64,000 nt of DNA from Mesorhizobium sp. CA8 (GTDB taxonomy: Bacteria; Pseudomonadota; Alphaproteobacteria; Rhizobiales; Rhizobiaceae). Below the pieces are notes generated by a model, which did no database searches, had not been told where the DNA came from, and saw only the letters and a list, made by a program, of their open reading frames with translations. Within the stretch, counting starts at the first letter, position 1. Every line of letters starts with the position of its first letter. Made by a program: the position numbers and the translations under genes. Location: positions 372,001 through 436,000 of the forward strand of contig NZ_JAIUHG010000001.1 of the NCBI RefSeq assembly GCF_020164955.1, given 5' to 3'. This document shows positions 8,750 through 17,867 of this stretch, in pieces.

Positions 8750-9361
8750 TCAGGCCGTCGCGCTCGGCCGGCTTGTAAGCGCCGCGTACCAGCGCAGCAC
8801 GTTCGTGCACTCTTCCGGCACCTTAATACGGGCCGGCTTCATGAAATCGATGGCGATCATGCCGGTGATGTCGGCGACCGAATAGGTGTCGCCGGCGGCG
8901 AATTCGCGCTTCGCCAGTTCATTGTCGAGCAGGCGCAGGAATTCAATCGCCTTCGGCTTGTTGGCCTCGCCCCATTCCGGAATTTGCGGCACTTCCCATT
9001 CCTTCATCGCCGGATGGATGTGCCGGAATGCGGCTGCGACGCTGGCCATCAGGTTCAGTTCCATGCGTCTTTGCCACATCTCGACGACGGCCTTGCCGAG
9101 CGCGCCCTTGCCGAACAGCGCGGGCTCGGGATGCAACTCCTCGAAATAGCGGCAAATGGCAATTGATTCGGTGATGATGGTGCCGTCGTCAAGCTCGAGC
9201 ACCGGCAGGCGCCGCAGCGGATTGCGCTCAGCCACCTGCCCGCCGCGATGCTCCAGCGCGCCCATGTCAACCGGCACCAGCGGCACCGTCAGCCCCTTCT
9301 CGGCAAGGAAAACACGCACGCGCCGGGGATTGGGCGCGCGGCCACCGTCGAACAGCTTCAT
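8750..9361 (-). CDS. Glutathione S-transferase family protein
   Basis: Cytoplasmic GST fold of 203 residues. The thioredoxin-like N-domain has MKLFDGGRAPNPRRVRVFLA, then RRLPVLELDDGTIITESIAI with the cis-Pro and E-S glutathione-binding motif, followed by a helical C-domain. The ATG at 9361 is preferred because it begins this domain; an upstream frame start would overlap the nuclease gene. Substrate unknown. Confidence 0.88.
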   Translation of the reverse strand: MKLFDGGRAPNPRRVRVFLAEKGLTVPLVPVDMGALEHRGGQVAERNPLRRLPVLELDDGTIITESIAICRYFEELHPEPALFGKGALGKAVVEMWQRRMELNLMASVAAAFRHIHPAMKEWEVPQIPEWGEANKPKAIEFLRLLDNELAKREFAAGDTYSVADITGMIAIDFMKPARIKVPEECTNVLRWYAALTSRPSATA

Positions 9362-9408
9362 TCCATCCTCCAGCTTCTCCACCGGATCATAGGGCGCTGG
9401 TCCACCCA

Positions 9409-10032
9409 TCACCAGAAGCGAACAAATTCCCGCAACGCATCGCCGAACGAGGCCAGCACGCCGTGCCTTCTCTCGACCGGCGCGTCATGATGGCTGTTGC
9501 GCCAGTCCTGCGGCTCCTCGAAAGTGCCTGCCCAGATGCCGAGCTTGGCCGCTCTCGCCACCGCTTCCTCGGTTTCGAAGCCGCCGAAGGCAACCGCCCA
9601 TCCGGCCTGCACTTGGGCCCGGTTTAGGTCGGTGTCGCCTGCCCTGCAATCGCCGAGCAGCCGGCCATAGCGGTCGCGCTGCCAGCCGCTGCAGAAAACA
9701 GGCCTGCCGGCGATCAGCCGCACCAGCGATTGCCGCGCCAGCTTGCCGCAGGGATAGTCGGCGCCCGCCTTTCGGCAGGTCTGGTGATATTCCGGAGCGT
9801 CGATGCCGCGCATGCGGATGCGCTCGGTCCCGAGCGTGATCGAATCGCCGTCATTGATGATTGCCGTGCCTTGCTCCTTGCGTGTCTCGAAGCGATCGAG
9901 CCGCGCCGCCACCAGGATGAGCAACCCGAGCAAGAGGAAGGCCAGCCCATAATCCAGCAGCTTGCGCCAGAGGCTGCGCGGCGGGCTCGCCACATAGCGG
10001 CGGCGCGGTCCTCTCGGCCCGAAACGGCTCAT
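9409..10032 (-). CDS. Membrane-anchored thermonuclease-family protein
   Basis: Staphylococcal-nuclease-like protein of 207 residues. A basic N-terminus is followed by one membrane segment (about residues 27-44). The SNase domain shows IRMRGIDAPEYHQ, the tetracycline-like CRKAGADYPCG and DRYGRLLGDC. The catalytic Arg/Glu positions appear at least partly kept. The protein is probably anchored facing the periplasm. Biological role unknown; such genes are common in rhizobia. Confidence 0.85.
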   Translation of the reverse strand: MSRFGPRGPRRRYVASPPRSLWRKLLDYGLAFLLLGLLILVAARLDRFETRKEQGTAIINDGDSITLGTERIRMRGIDAPEYHQTCRKAGADYPCGKLARQSLVRLIAGRPVFCSGWQRDRYGRLLGDCRAGDTDLNRAQVQAGWAVAFGGFETEEAVARAAKLGIWAGTFEEPQDWRNSHHDAPVERRHGVLASFGDALREFVRFW

Positions 10033-10108
10033 ATGGCAAACAGTCTCTTAATCATTCGAACGTAGCTTAACGAACCGGAAGTCGCTGCGCGCAGAAATTG
10101 AAGTCTGT

Positions 10109-11632
10109 ATGCCTTTGCAACGCTCGAACACAGCGGATAAATTTATTGTGGACCGCCGTAAACCGCACCGCAACAGCGATGTGGCGCGCGCGGTGCGCAA
10201 GACGCGCGACCGCCTTTCGCAGCAGGCGGGCAGCCTCGATTTCGACCGTGAACTGCTGAAGCTGCATGCGCGCGCCATGGCGGTCAGCGCGGTCGCGATC
10301 CCGTTGCTCGTGCTCGCCGTGGCAGCCATCGGCCGGCTGGCGGGTCTGGACAGCCAGATCGCCATCTGGGCCCTGTCGACGCTGCTTTGCTACACAATCG
10401 TCGCTTTCATGGCGCGTCGCGTGGAGCGGACCGAGGCGGTCGAACTCGACCCGGTGCAGACGCGTCGCGACTTCCTGATTGGCCATTTCCTCTGTGGCCT
10501 TGGCTGGGCGTGGTTCGCCTGGTTCGGCTGCGCCACATGCCAGGTCGACCAGTTCCATGTGGCCAAGGCCATGGTGCTGCTGATCGCCATGGCGACGACC
10601 GCCGTGATGGCCTCCTCGCTTGGCGGCGCGCTGTTCGCGACCTTTGCCATTCCCGTTGCCGTTTATGCCTACACCGTCATGCGCCTGTGGACGCCTATCG
10701 AAGCCACGATGGCGGCCCTGCTCATCGCGGCGCTTCCCTTCTTCGGTTACGTCGCGCGTCATCTCAATCAGGCTTCGTTGATGGTGCTGTCCTTCCGCTC
10801 GGAGAAGGACGCGCTGATCGCCGAGCTGGAGACGGCGAAATCGATGTCGGACGAGGCGAGGCGGCGGGCCGAGGACGCCAATCTGGCGAAATCGCGTTTC
10901 CTCGCCTCGATGAGCCACGAGCTCAGGACGCCGCTCAACGCCATCCTTGGCTTCTCCGAAGTGATGGCCAATGAAGTGCTGGGGCCGATGAACAATCCGA
11001 CGTACCGCGACTATGCCCATGACGTGCACGAGTCCGGCCAGCACCTGCTCGACCTGATCAACGAGATCCTCGACCTGTCGCGCATCGAGGCCGGCCGCTA
11101 CCAGCTCAACGAGGAGCCGGTCGTGCTGGTCACCATCGTCGAGGACTGCTGCCACATGATGGAGCTGCGTGCCCGCAACAAGGACATCCGCATCATCCAG
11201 GAGTTCGAGGAGACCTTGCCGCGCCTCTTCGCTGACGAGCGCGCCGTCAGGCAGATCACGCTCAACCTTCTCTCCAATTCGATCAAGTTCACCCCGTCCG
11301 GCGGCGAAGTGCGCGTGCGTGTCGGCTGGACCGCCGGCGGCGGCCAGTACATTTCGGTCAAGGACAACGGCCCAGGCATACCGGAAGAAGAAATCCCCGT
11401 GGTGCTTTCCGCTTTCGGCCAGGGCTCGATCGCCATCAAGAGCGCCGAGCAGGGAACCGGCCTCGGCCTGCCGATCGTGCAGGGGCTGCTTGCCATGCAT
11501 GGCGGCGAGTTCGAGCTTCATTCCAAGCTGCGCGAAGGCACCGAGGCGATCGCCATCTTCCCGTTGAGCCGGGTGATGGAGGAATTGCCGGCCTTGCCGA
11601 CCAAGACGGTTGCCGCGCGCGGGCGCCGCTGA
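10109..11632 (+). CDS. Membrane sensor histidine kinase (DivJ/PleC/PdhS-like core)
   Basis: Signal-transducing kinase of 507 residues. An N-terminal membrane domain has four to six hydrophobic segments (about 55-215), then a short coiled linker. The HisKA H-box is FLASMSHELRTPLNAILGFS. The ATPase domain has the N-box LNLLSNSIKFTPSGG, then DNGPGIP and GTGLGLPIV. The core resembles the alphaproteobacterial DivJ/PleC/PdhS cell-cycle kinases, but no PAS domain is seen and no partner regulator is adjacent, so the pathway is not assigned. Confidence 0.88.
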   Translation: MPLQRSNTADKFIVDRRKPHRNSDVARAVRKTRDRLSQQAGSLDFDRELLKLHARAMAVSAVAIPLLVLAVAAIGRLAGLDSQIAIWALSTLLCYTIVAFMARRVERTEAVELDPVQTRRDFLIGHFLCGLGWAWFAWFGCATCQVDQFHVAKAMVLLIAMATTAVMASSLGGALFATFAIPVAVYAYTVMRLWTPIEATMAALLIAALPFFGYVARHLNQASLMVLSFRSEKDALIAELETAKSMSDEARRRAEDANLAKSRFLASMSHELRTPLNAILGFSEVMANEVLGPMNNPTYRDYAHDVHESGQHLLDLINEILDLSRIEAGRYQLNEEPVVLVTIVEDCCHMMELRARNKDIRIIQEFEETLPRLFADERAVRQITLNLLSNSIKFTPSGGEVRVRVGWTAGGGQYISVKDNGPGIPEEEIPVVLSAFGQGSIAIKSAEQGTGLGLPIVQGLLAMHGGEFELHSKLREGTEAIAIFPLSRVMEELPALPTKTVAARGRR

Positions 11633-11650
11633 AGCAATTTCCGCCGGGCG

Positions 11651-12646
11651 CTAAAGCCGGACAGCCATCGCCATGCCGGAACTGGTCAATGCCGCGGCTT
11701 TGACGATACCGGCGGCGAGAGCGGCCCCTACCCCTTCGCCATGGCCGATGCCGAAATCGAGCAGCGGCCTCAGCCCGAGCCTTTCGGCCGCCTTGGCGTG
11801 GCCAGGCTCTGGCGACAGGCTGGCAAGCAGGCAATGATCGAGCGCGCCTGGATTGCCCGCATAAAGGACAGCGGCCGCCGCCGTCGCCACGAACCCGTCG
11901 AGCAGGACAGGGATCTTCTCCATGCGCGCCGCGAGAATGGCGCCGCAGATCGCCGCGAACTCACGCCCGCCGACCCGTCGCAAGGCCTCGAGCGGATCGC
12001 TCAGACCCGGGCCATGGAATGCCAGCGCCCGATCGACAACCTCGGCCTTGCGCGCGATCATCGCTGCGTCTGCGCCCGCGCCTGGGCCAACCCAGTCGAT
12101 GCCGCTGCCGCCGAACAGCGCGGCGCAAAGCGCGGCGGCTATCGTCGAATTGCCGACTCCGAGATCGCCAAGGCACAGAAGGTCGGCGCCGCCCGCGACC
12201 GCCTCCATGCCGAAGGCCATGGTTGCGGCGCAGCCGCGTTCATCGAGCGCGGCCTCCTCGGTGATGTCGCCTGTGGGGATATCCAAAGCGAGATCGAAGA
12301 CTTTCAGGCCGAGATCGTTGGCGATGCAGACCTGGTTGATCGCGGCGCCGCCGGCCGCGCAGAGCTCGACCTCATTGGCGGTTGCCGCCACCGGCAGCGG
12401 CGAGATGCCGTGCCTGACGGCACCATGATTGCCGGCGAAGATCGCCATCAGCGGCCGGTTGATCGTGGGCGGCGCGCGCCCGCTCCAGGCGGCAATCCAG
12501 GCCGCGATGTCCTCGATGCGCCCAAGCGATTCTTTCGGCTTATCCGCCTTGGCTAACAGCGCGCGGACACGCGTGCCCGCCGCATCATCGGCCGGCGGCA
12601 GGGCCGCCAGGAGGCTTCGGAAATCGTCGAAAGGCTTAGCAGGCAT
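11651..12646 (-). CDS. cobT: Nicotinate-nucleotide-dimethylbenzimidazole phosphoribosyltransferase CobT
   Basis: Makes alpha-ribazole phosphate from dimethylbenzimidazole and nicotinate mononucleotide for the lower ligand of cobalamin. Family segments are FAGNHGAVRHGISP, LCLGDLGVGNSTIAAAL and the C-terminal LDFGIGHGEGVGAALA, which holds the presumed catalytic Glu. The 331-residue length is normal. cobS or other cobalamin genes are not next to it here, and I see no cobalamin riboswitch upstream. Confidence 0.94.
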   Translation of the reverse strand: MPAKPFDDFRSLLAALPPADDAAGTRVRALLAKADKPKESLGRIEDIAAWIAAWSGRAPPTINRPLMAIFAGNHGAVRHGISPLPVAATANEVELCAAGGAAINQVCIANDLGLKVFDLALDIPTGDITEEAALDERGCAATMAFGMEAVAGGADLLCLGDLGVGNSTIAAALCAALFGGSGIDWVGPGAGADAAMIARKAEVVDRALAFHGPGLSDPLEALRRVGGREFAAICGAILAARMEKIPVLLDGFVATAAAAVLYAGNPGALDHCLLASLSPEPGHAKAAERLGLRPLLDFGIGHGEGVGAALAAGIVKAAALTSSGMAMAVRL

Positions 12647-12813
12647 TTATATCCGGTCGCGCTTCGTTGCGGAAATCGCAAGCGGCATAGCCGCCTTCTC
12701 CAACCGGCACAACCGCCTGGACGATGCCGCGAACGCGCTGCCTTGCGGCGCAATGCGGAGGGCTTGCATTGCTCCGGCGGTTGCACCATGTGGAATAAAG
12801 CCAAGAGAACAGC

Positions 12814-13044
12814 ATGACCGCCATCGAATCCCCCTGCATCCTGGTCTGTTCGATCGATATGAAAACCGGTTTCTGCTTCGGTTGCGGCCGCACGCGCGAC
12901 GAGATTTCCGCCTGGCTCGCGATGACCGCCGAAACGCGCCGGGCGGTGATGGCGGAACTGCCGGCACGGCTCGAAACGGTGGAGCGGCGGCCGCGCCGCG
13001 AAACCCGCCGAACCCGCATGGCGCGCGAGCGCGGTGTTTTGTGA
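12814..13044 (+). CDS. DUF1289 small Cys-rich protein
   Basis: Protein of 76 residues with the DUF1289 pattern SPCILVCSIDMKTGFCFGCG, four closely spaced Cys that may bind metal, then a helical Trp segment and an Arg-rich tail. Function unknown in the family. It overlaps the longest frame of the next gene; with the start chosen for that gene there is a 10-base gap. Confidence 0.85.
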   Translation: MTAIESPCILVCSIDMKTGFCFGCGRTRDEISAWLAMTAETRRAVMAELPARLETVERRPRRETRRTRMARERGVL

Positions 13045-13054
13045 GAAGAAACCG

Positions 13055-13759
13055 ATGAACCGGCTGTTCTGGGTCATCATGGCGGTGATCGGCGCCGGGG
13101 TTGTGCTGCTCATGCTCAACAATTCGGCCGGCCACACCTTCGGCATGAACAACAACGATTTCGGCCGGCTGATCTGGGTCGGCGTGCTGGTGATGGTGAT
13201 CGGTGCGAGCCTGCTCCGCTCCGGCCGGCCGCTGGGCGACATGGCACGCAATATCGGTGTCTGGGCCGCACTGATCCTCGTGCTGATCGCCGGCTACCAG
13301 TATCGCTACGAGTTGCAGGATGTCGCGAGCCGCGTGACCGCCGGCTTTGTCCCGGGCAGTCCGCTGGCGCTCGGCGTGGAGAATGGCCGCCCGACCGTCA
13401 CGCTCGACAAAGCCGACAACGGCCATTTCGAAGCTCGCATCCTGGTCAACGGCACGCCGGTGCGCGCCGTGGTCGACACCGGCGCGACCAGCACGGTGCT
13501 GACATCGGAAGATGCCCAGGCCGCGGGGTTCAACCCGGCGGCGCTCAGCTACAGCGTGGATGTCGCCACGGCCAACGGCATGGCGCGCGCGGCGATGGTC
13601 AGGACCAACGAGGTGGCGATCGGCGGCATCGTGCGCAAGGACATGTCGGTGATGGTCGCGGCGCCCGGCATGCTGGACCAAAGCCTGCTCGGCATGAACT
13701 TCATCGGCTCGTTGTCGGGTTTCGACGTGCGTGGCGACCGCATGATCCTGCGGGACTAA
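13055..13759 (+). CDS. Membrane-anchored retropepsin-like aspartic protease (TIGR02281 type)
   Basis: Clan AA aspartic protease of 234 residues. Three hydrophobic segments fill the first 90 residues, followed by a single protease domain with the catalytic D-T-G in RAVVDTGATSTVLTSEDA. The C-terminal half has LLGMNFIGSLSGFDVRGDRM. Such one-domain forms are predicted to dimerise. ATG 13055 is preferred to one seven codons upstream because it begins the usual hydrophobic N-terminus. Substrate unknown. Confidence 0.88.
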   Translation: MNRLFWVIMAVIGAGVVLLMLNNSAGHTFGMNNNDFGRLIWVGVLVMVIGASLLRSGRPLGDMARNIGVWAALILVLIAGYQYRYELQDVASRVTAGFVPGSPLALGVENGRPTVTLDKADNGHFEARILVNGTPVRAVVDTGATSTVLTSEDAQAAGFNPAALSYSVDVATANGMARAAMVRTNEVAIGGIVRKDMSVMVAAPGMLDQSLLGMNFIGSLSGFDVRGDRMILRD

Positions 13760-13854
13760 TATTGCCGAGAAAGTGCGCAGCGGTTCTGCGGCGACGACAT
13801 GCCTTGCGACACATCGTCTGAATCTGTTTCGGCACAGCGTTTGTTCAGCCGAAG

Positions 13855-14853
13855 TCAGGCTGCTTCGGCTTCCGCCGCATCGAAATCGACTGCGGAAAAC
13901 GCGCTCCGCAACACCTCCGCCCCGGCTCCGGGCTTGTTCGCGTCGGTGGAAAGAATCTGCCGGAAGCGGCGGGCGCCGGGCAAGCCGTGGAACAGTCCGA
14001 CCATATGACGGGTGATGTGGCCGAGCCGCCCGCCCCGCTCGATATGGCGCGCCGCATAGCCGGCCATGGCGTCGACCAGCGCCAAATAATCGAAGGCGGC
14101 AGGCGCCTCGCCGTAGAAGGCGGCATCGACGCCGGTCAGGATCCCCGGCGTATGATAGGCCGCGCGGCCGAGCATCACGCCATCGACATGGGAAAGATGC
14201 GCCGACGCCCCGGCGAGCGACTGGATGCCGCCGTTGATGCCGATGAATTCGTCCTGCTTTCTGGCCTTCAACCGGTAGACGCGCGGATAATCGAGCGGCG
14301 GGATCTCGCGGTTCTCCTTGGGACTGAGCCCTTCCAGCCAGGCCTTGCGGGCGTGCACCCAGAGCGCATCGGCGCCGGCGGCCAGCACGCCGTCGGAGAG
14401 CGTGTCGAGAGCGGGTTCCGGGTCCTGATCGTCGACACCGATACGGCATTTGACCGTGACGGGGATTTTCACCGAAGCTTTCATCGCTGCGACGCACTCG
14501 GCGACCAGAGCCGGCGTCTTCATCAGGCAGGCGCCGAACGTCCCCGACTGGACGCGGTCGGACGGGCAGCCCACATTGAGGTTTATCTCGTCATAGCCGA
14601 AGGTCTCGCCGATCCGCGCAGCCTCGGTAAGTTTTACCGGATCCGATCCGCCAAGCTGCAATGCAACCGGGTGCTCGACATCGTCGAAACCGAGCAGTCT
14701 TTCGCGCGCGCCATGCATGACCGCGTCCGCCACCACCATCTCGGTGTAAAGCAGCGCGCGGCGCGTCAACTGACGGTGGAAGAACCGGCAATGCCTGTCC
14801 GTCCAATCCATCATAGGCGCAATGGCCAGTCTATGGTCTTGATTTTTCGCCAT
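13855..14853 (-). CDS. dusA: tRNA-dihydrouridine synthase A
   Basis: FMN enzyme reducing uridines in the D-loop of tRNAs. It shows the N-terminal APMMDWTDRHCRFFHR, the catalytic-Cys segment NVGCPSDRVQSGTFGACLM and the phosphate-binding GINGGIQSL. Length of 332 residues is full. The gene is intact, but its 5' end faces an integrase gene starting 115 bases away on the opposite strand. The 5' end of dusA is a known attachment site for prophages and genomic islands. Confidence 0.95.
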   Translation of the reverse strand: MAKNQDHRLAIAPMMDWTDRHCRFFHRQLTRRALLYTEMVVADAVMHGARERLLGFDDVEHPVALQLGGSDPVKLTEAARIGETFGYDEINLNVGCPSDRVQSGTFGACLMKTPALVAECVAAMKASVKIPVTVKCRIGVDDQDPEPALDTLSDGVLAAGADALWVHARKAWLEGLSPKENREIPPLDYPRVYRLKARKQDEFIGINGGIQSLAGASAHLSHVDGVMLGRAAYHTPGILTGVDAAFYGEAPAAFDYLALVDAMAGYAARHIERGGRLGHITRHMVGLFHGLPGARRFRQILSTDANKPGAGAEVLRSAFSAVDFDAAEAEAA

Positions 14854-14968
14854 TTTTTGTTTAACATCAAATTGTTAGCACTTTGCGCGCCAACCCGAAT
14901 TTACGCCAGAATACGACCCTTTTCGCCACGTTTCGATCTCTCAGTGCACACGGAGCGCACACGAAAAA

Positions 14969-16088
14969 ATGGCCACCTACACAAAGCTCTCGTCCGGTTC
15001 CTGGCGCGTGAAAGTCCGTCGCAAAGGTCGCTACGTCAGCGAGACCTTCCTGCGCCGTGACGACGCACGCCGCTGGGCGACCGAAACCGAGCGCCAAGTC
15101 GATCGTGGAGAGACGCCGACCAAGTCCCGCATAGCGCGTCTTAAGACCTTCGGCGAGCTCATCGACCTCCATATCGACGACATGTGCGAGGTAGGCAAGT
15201 CCCCTCGCCGCTCTAAGGCCGCGGCCCTCGATATGATCCGGAGACATCTTGGCAAGACCAGCATCGCAGCGCTCGATCGCGAACGGCTCATTCAGTTCGG
15301 CCGCGAGCGCGCCGCCCAGGGTGCCGGCCCGATGACGCTCGGTATCGACATCGGCTTCATAAAGCTTGTCCTGTCTCATGCTGCGGCCGTCCATGGGCTA
15401 CCGGTCAAGATCGAACCTGTCGATCTCGCGCGCATCGCACTTAAGCGCCTCGGACTTCTCGGCAAGGGATGTGAGCGCGAAAGGCGGCTGACCCAGGATG
15501 AACTCGACAGGCTAATCGCTCACTTCGATGCAAACCCTCTCCAGAGAGGGCCGGTCGGCCAGATCATACGGTTCGCCGTTGCAACCGCGATGCGCCAGGA
15601 GGAAATTTGCAGGGTTCGTTGGTCCGACTTGGAGAACCGCACGCGGATGCTTCTCGTTCGCGACCGGAAAGACCCGCGCACAAGAAAGGCAACAATCAGC
15701 GCATACCGCTATTCGCGGCAACTGGATACGATGCCTGGGCCATCGTTGAGGAACAGCGCGCAAAGCGAAGCAATGACGATAAGCGAATTTCCCATTCAAT
15801 CACAAATCAGTCGGCACCGCTTTCCGTCGAGGATGCGCCGACCTGCATTTCCATGACTTGCGTCATGAGGGCACAAGCCGCCTTTTCGAGGCGGATTTCA
15901 CGATTGAACAAGTAGCTCTGGTGACCGGGCATAAGGACTGGAAGATGTTGAGACGGTACACCCATTTGAGGCCTGAAATGCTTCACACTATTCCAACATC
16001 GAGGGTAGCGATGACGCAAGTGATCCGATCGCCTTTGGAGGATGCCATTGAAAACGTGATTCAATGGATATTCGCGCTAGGAAGATGA
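14969..16088 (+). pseudogene. Tyrosine recombinase (integrase), two frameshifts
   Basis: Phage-type integrase beside dusA. Reading frame 1 gives the N-terminal SAM-like domain and the first catalytic Arg (ATAMRQEEICRVRW). The frame then slips near 15690 (loss of one A in ACAAAG; reading resumes KKGNNQRIPLFAATGYD) and again near 15788-15790 (loss of one T in ATTTT; reading resumes FPFNHKSVGTAFRRG). The last part holds the catalytic HDLRHEG, VTGHKDW and the Tyr in LRRYTHLRP. All catalytic residues survive across three frames, so the breaks are recent or are sequencing errors in homopolymers. Confidence 0.88.
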
Positions 16089-16464
16089 ATTTCAGCGTCG
16101 TCCGCTTGCAGGAGATTATGAAGAAGACCGCCATCACAGGGTCCGCTCGGGAGTGGCATCGAAAGTTCCGGAAAAGTCTGTCGCGATGCGACAATGGGTC
16201 AGCGCCGCCGTGAAAATCCTACTCTCAAGCTCGCGTTCTATTCTACACTTGCTACAAGGCCGATCAGACCCCTTGATCGAAATGTCGTCGTCTAAATCGC
16301 CACGGCGCCCTACGGCCATGTCAACGCCAGCGCGTTCTTTTGCCCTCCTAGCGCCCTCCTGGCGAGCACTACGCGACGACGGTTGCCGGATCGATGTCAC
16401 AATGGCGAGCAAGGTCATCAAGCACCGAACGGATATGGGGCCATGGAAATCATCTGGAATTCCC
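16089..16464. other. Decayed sequence after the integrase
   Basis: No convincing gene. Short open frames lack ribosome sites and family resemblance. The stretch lies between the broken integrase and a GGDEF remnant and looks like degraded island sequence. Confidence 0.5.
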
Positions 16465-16652
16465 ACTTTTTCGTGGACCGTCGCGTTGAACTCGGGCGTG
16501 TAGAACTGGAAATTGTCGCGGCCGAGCTCCTTGGCCCCGTAAATGTCCACATCGGCATTGGCTAGCAGCAGGTCGGCATCAGCCCGTCCTTGGGGTAGCT
16601 CGCCACGCCCATGCTGGCTTTCACCCGCCCAGCAGGGCACAGCCCACGCCGG
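16465..16652 (-). pseudogene. Remnant of a GGDEF (diguanylate cyclase) protein
   Basis: Reading the minus strand gives VKASMGVASYPKDG in one frame and, after a slip, ADADLLLANADVDIYGAKEL followed by GRDNFQFYTPEFNATVHEK in another. This is the C-terminal end of a GGDEF domain and the linker that usually leads into an EAL domain. Neither the GGDEF active site nor an EAL domain is left. It is a fragment with no likely function and marks this stretch as decayed. Confidence 0.75.
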
Positions 16653-17296
16653 AAACGAACTCAAAACTGGATAGAAACTGGGGGCAAGGTCATGCTCGTG
16701 CCATCAACGAACGCGAGGCTAAGCACGATGTCATGAAGCAACGAGCAATCCTGCGAGACGTCAATTGATCAACGGAACCGGAGCAAATCAGCGCCGACTC
16801 CGCACCCTTGGGCCCATAATGGGCCCAAAACGTTTTGGGCCGAGGGCAATTTTCATCAATGAATTTAAAGGTCATGGGCCCGGAGGGGGCGTCGAAGTTC
16901 TTGATTTATCGCGGGCGAATATCAGAAGCTCTCCAGGATGGCTACGTGTGGCTCGGCCCTACCTTTTGAATGGCGATTTAGCCATGAAAGCTACCAATGC
17001 GTCCCCTGGACCGCACCACACACGCAATTACATACAGTGGCAAATCCTAACAAGGAAAAATACGCCCACTCCATAAGGGATGACGAGGAGTCCGAGGGCG
17101 ATCCAATAGCCCGGTTGCGCTATTGCCGCGAAATCTGAGCGAAGCTGTTGCATTGCCACCAAACGATGCGCCGACATCGTTGTTCCAAGGGGGCAACGGT
17201 CCGAGCGCATCATGACGTTCCCGATTTTTGCCAGCAATGGAACATGTTCTTGAGTTTTCAATTCATGGCAGGATCAAAAAGCAGTGGAGATGTTTG
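16653..17296. other. Gene-poor stretch
   Basis: No supported gene. Several short frames exist on both strands, without clear ribosome sites or recognisable domains. A perfect eight-letter-type palindromic repeat of GGGCCCATAATGGGCCC lies near 16810-16826 with no known role. Confidence 0.4.
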
Positions 17297-17599
17297 GTGG
17301 CTCCTCTAACGCCAGAGCAGGTGACGGCGGCTCGGGCCCTGTTGAACTGGTCTCGGGTCAGCCTCGGGGCCAAGTGCGATTTGAGCGAGGCGGATATTCG
17401 CGAATTTGAGCGTGGTGGCCGTCTCCCCTCGCCAGAAAAGCTGCTTGCCGTGCGCCAGGCATTCCGGGCCGCCGGTATCGTGTTTTTCGGCCAGGACAGC
17501 TCGGGCAAACCTGTCCTCCGGTTGCAAATACCGGCTCGTGTTCCGGTCACCAATCGTAGTGATGGCGGGGCCGGGATAGTCGGCAACAGCGAAATGTAG
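17297..17599 (+). CDS. XRE-type helix-turn-helix regulator
   Basis: Small DNA-binding protein of about 100 residues. It begins VAPLTPEQVTAARALLNWSR, the usual opening of short rhizobial XRE regulators, continues with DIREFERGGRLPSPEKLLAV and ends in AAGIVFFGQDSSGKP. The GTG at 17297 is chosen for GGAGA six bases upstream; a TTG at 17228 is possible but has no ribosome site. The helix-turn-helix is slightly degenerate. It may control island genes, though its target is unknown. Confidence 0.65.
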   Translation: MAPLTPEQVTAARALLNWSRVSLGAKCDLSEADIREFERGGRLPSPEKLLAVRQAFRAAGIVFFGQDSSGKPVLRLQIPARVPVTNRSDGGAGIVGNSEM

Positions 17600-17867
17600 C
17601 CGCTCTTCATCCCGATCGGGGCGAGCGGTTCGGGGAAATCGCCTCTCAGACAGGTCGAGATAGCTTTGCAAGCCTGCCGCAGCCGCAAAACAGCCGAGCT
17701 TGCCAACGCCATGATCCGACCTGTCGCGGACGCATTTGGTGCGGCCGGTGATCCAAACTGGTTCCGCTGCCGCGGCGTCCTTACAGGCCAGCGGACTTGG
17801 TCGGCTACAAACCTCTTCATGAAGGAGGAACAAAGCAGCCGGTTGTCAGTTCGGTAACATTCAACAA

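Noticed and set aside
10067..11521. A 484-codon frame antisense to the histidine kinase
   Set aside because: The kinase has every catalytic box in order; the antisense translation is His/Arg-rich without domains.
12647..14497. A 616-codon open frame on the minus strand across cobT upstream region, the protease and dusA
   Set aside because: It runs opposite or out of frame to well-supported genes and its translation is Arg/His/Ala-rich with no domain, typical of shadow frames in GC-rich DNA.
14853..14969. A tRNA gene as the attachment site for the integrase
   Set aside because: No tRNA-like cloverleaf was seen; the neighbouring dusA 5' end is the likelier site.
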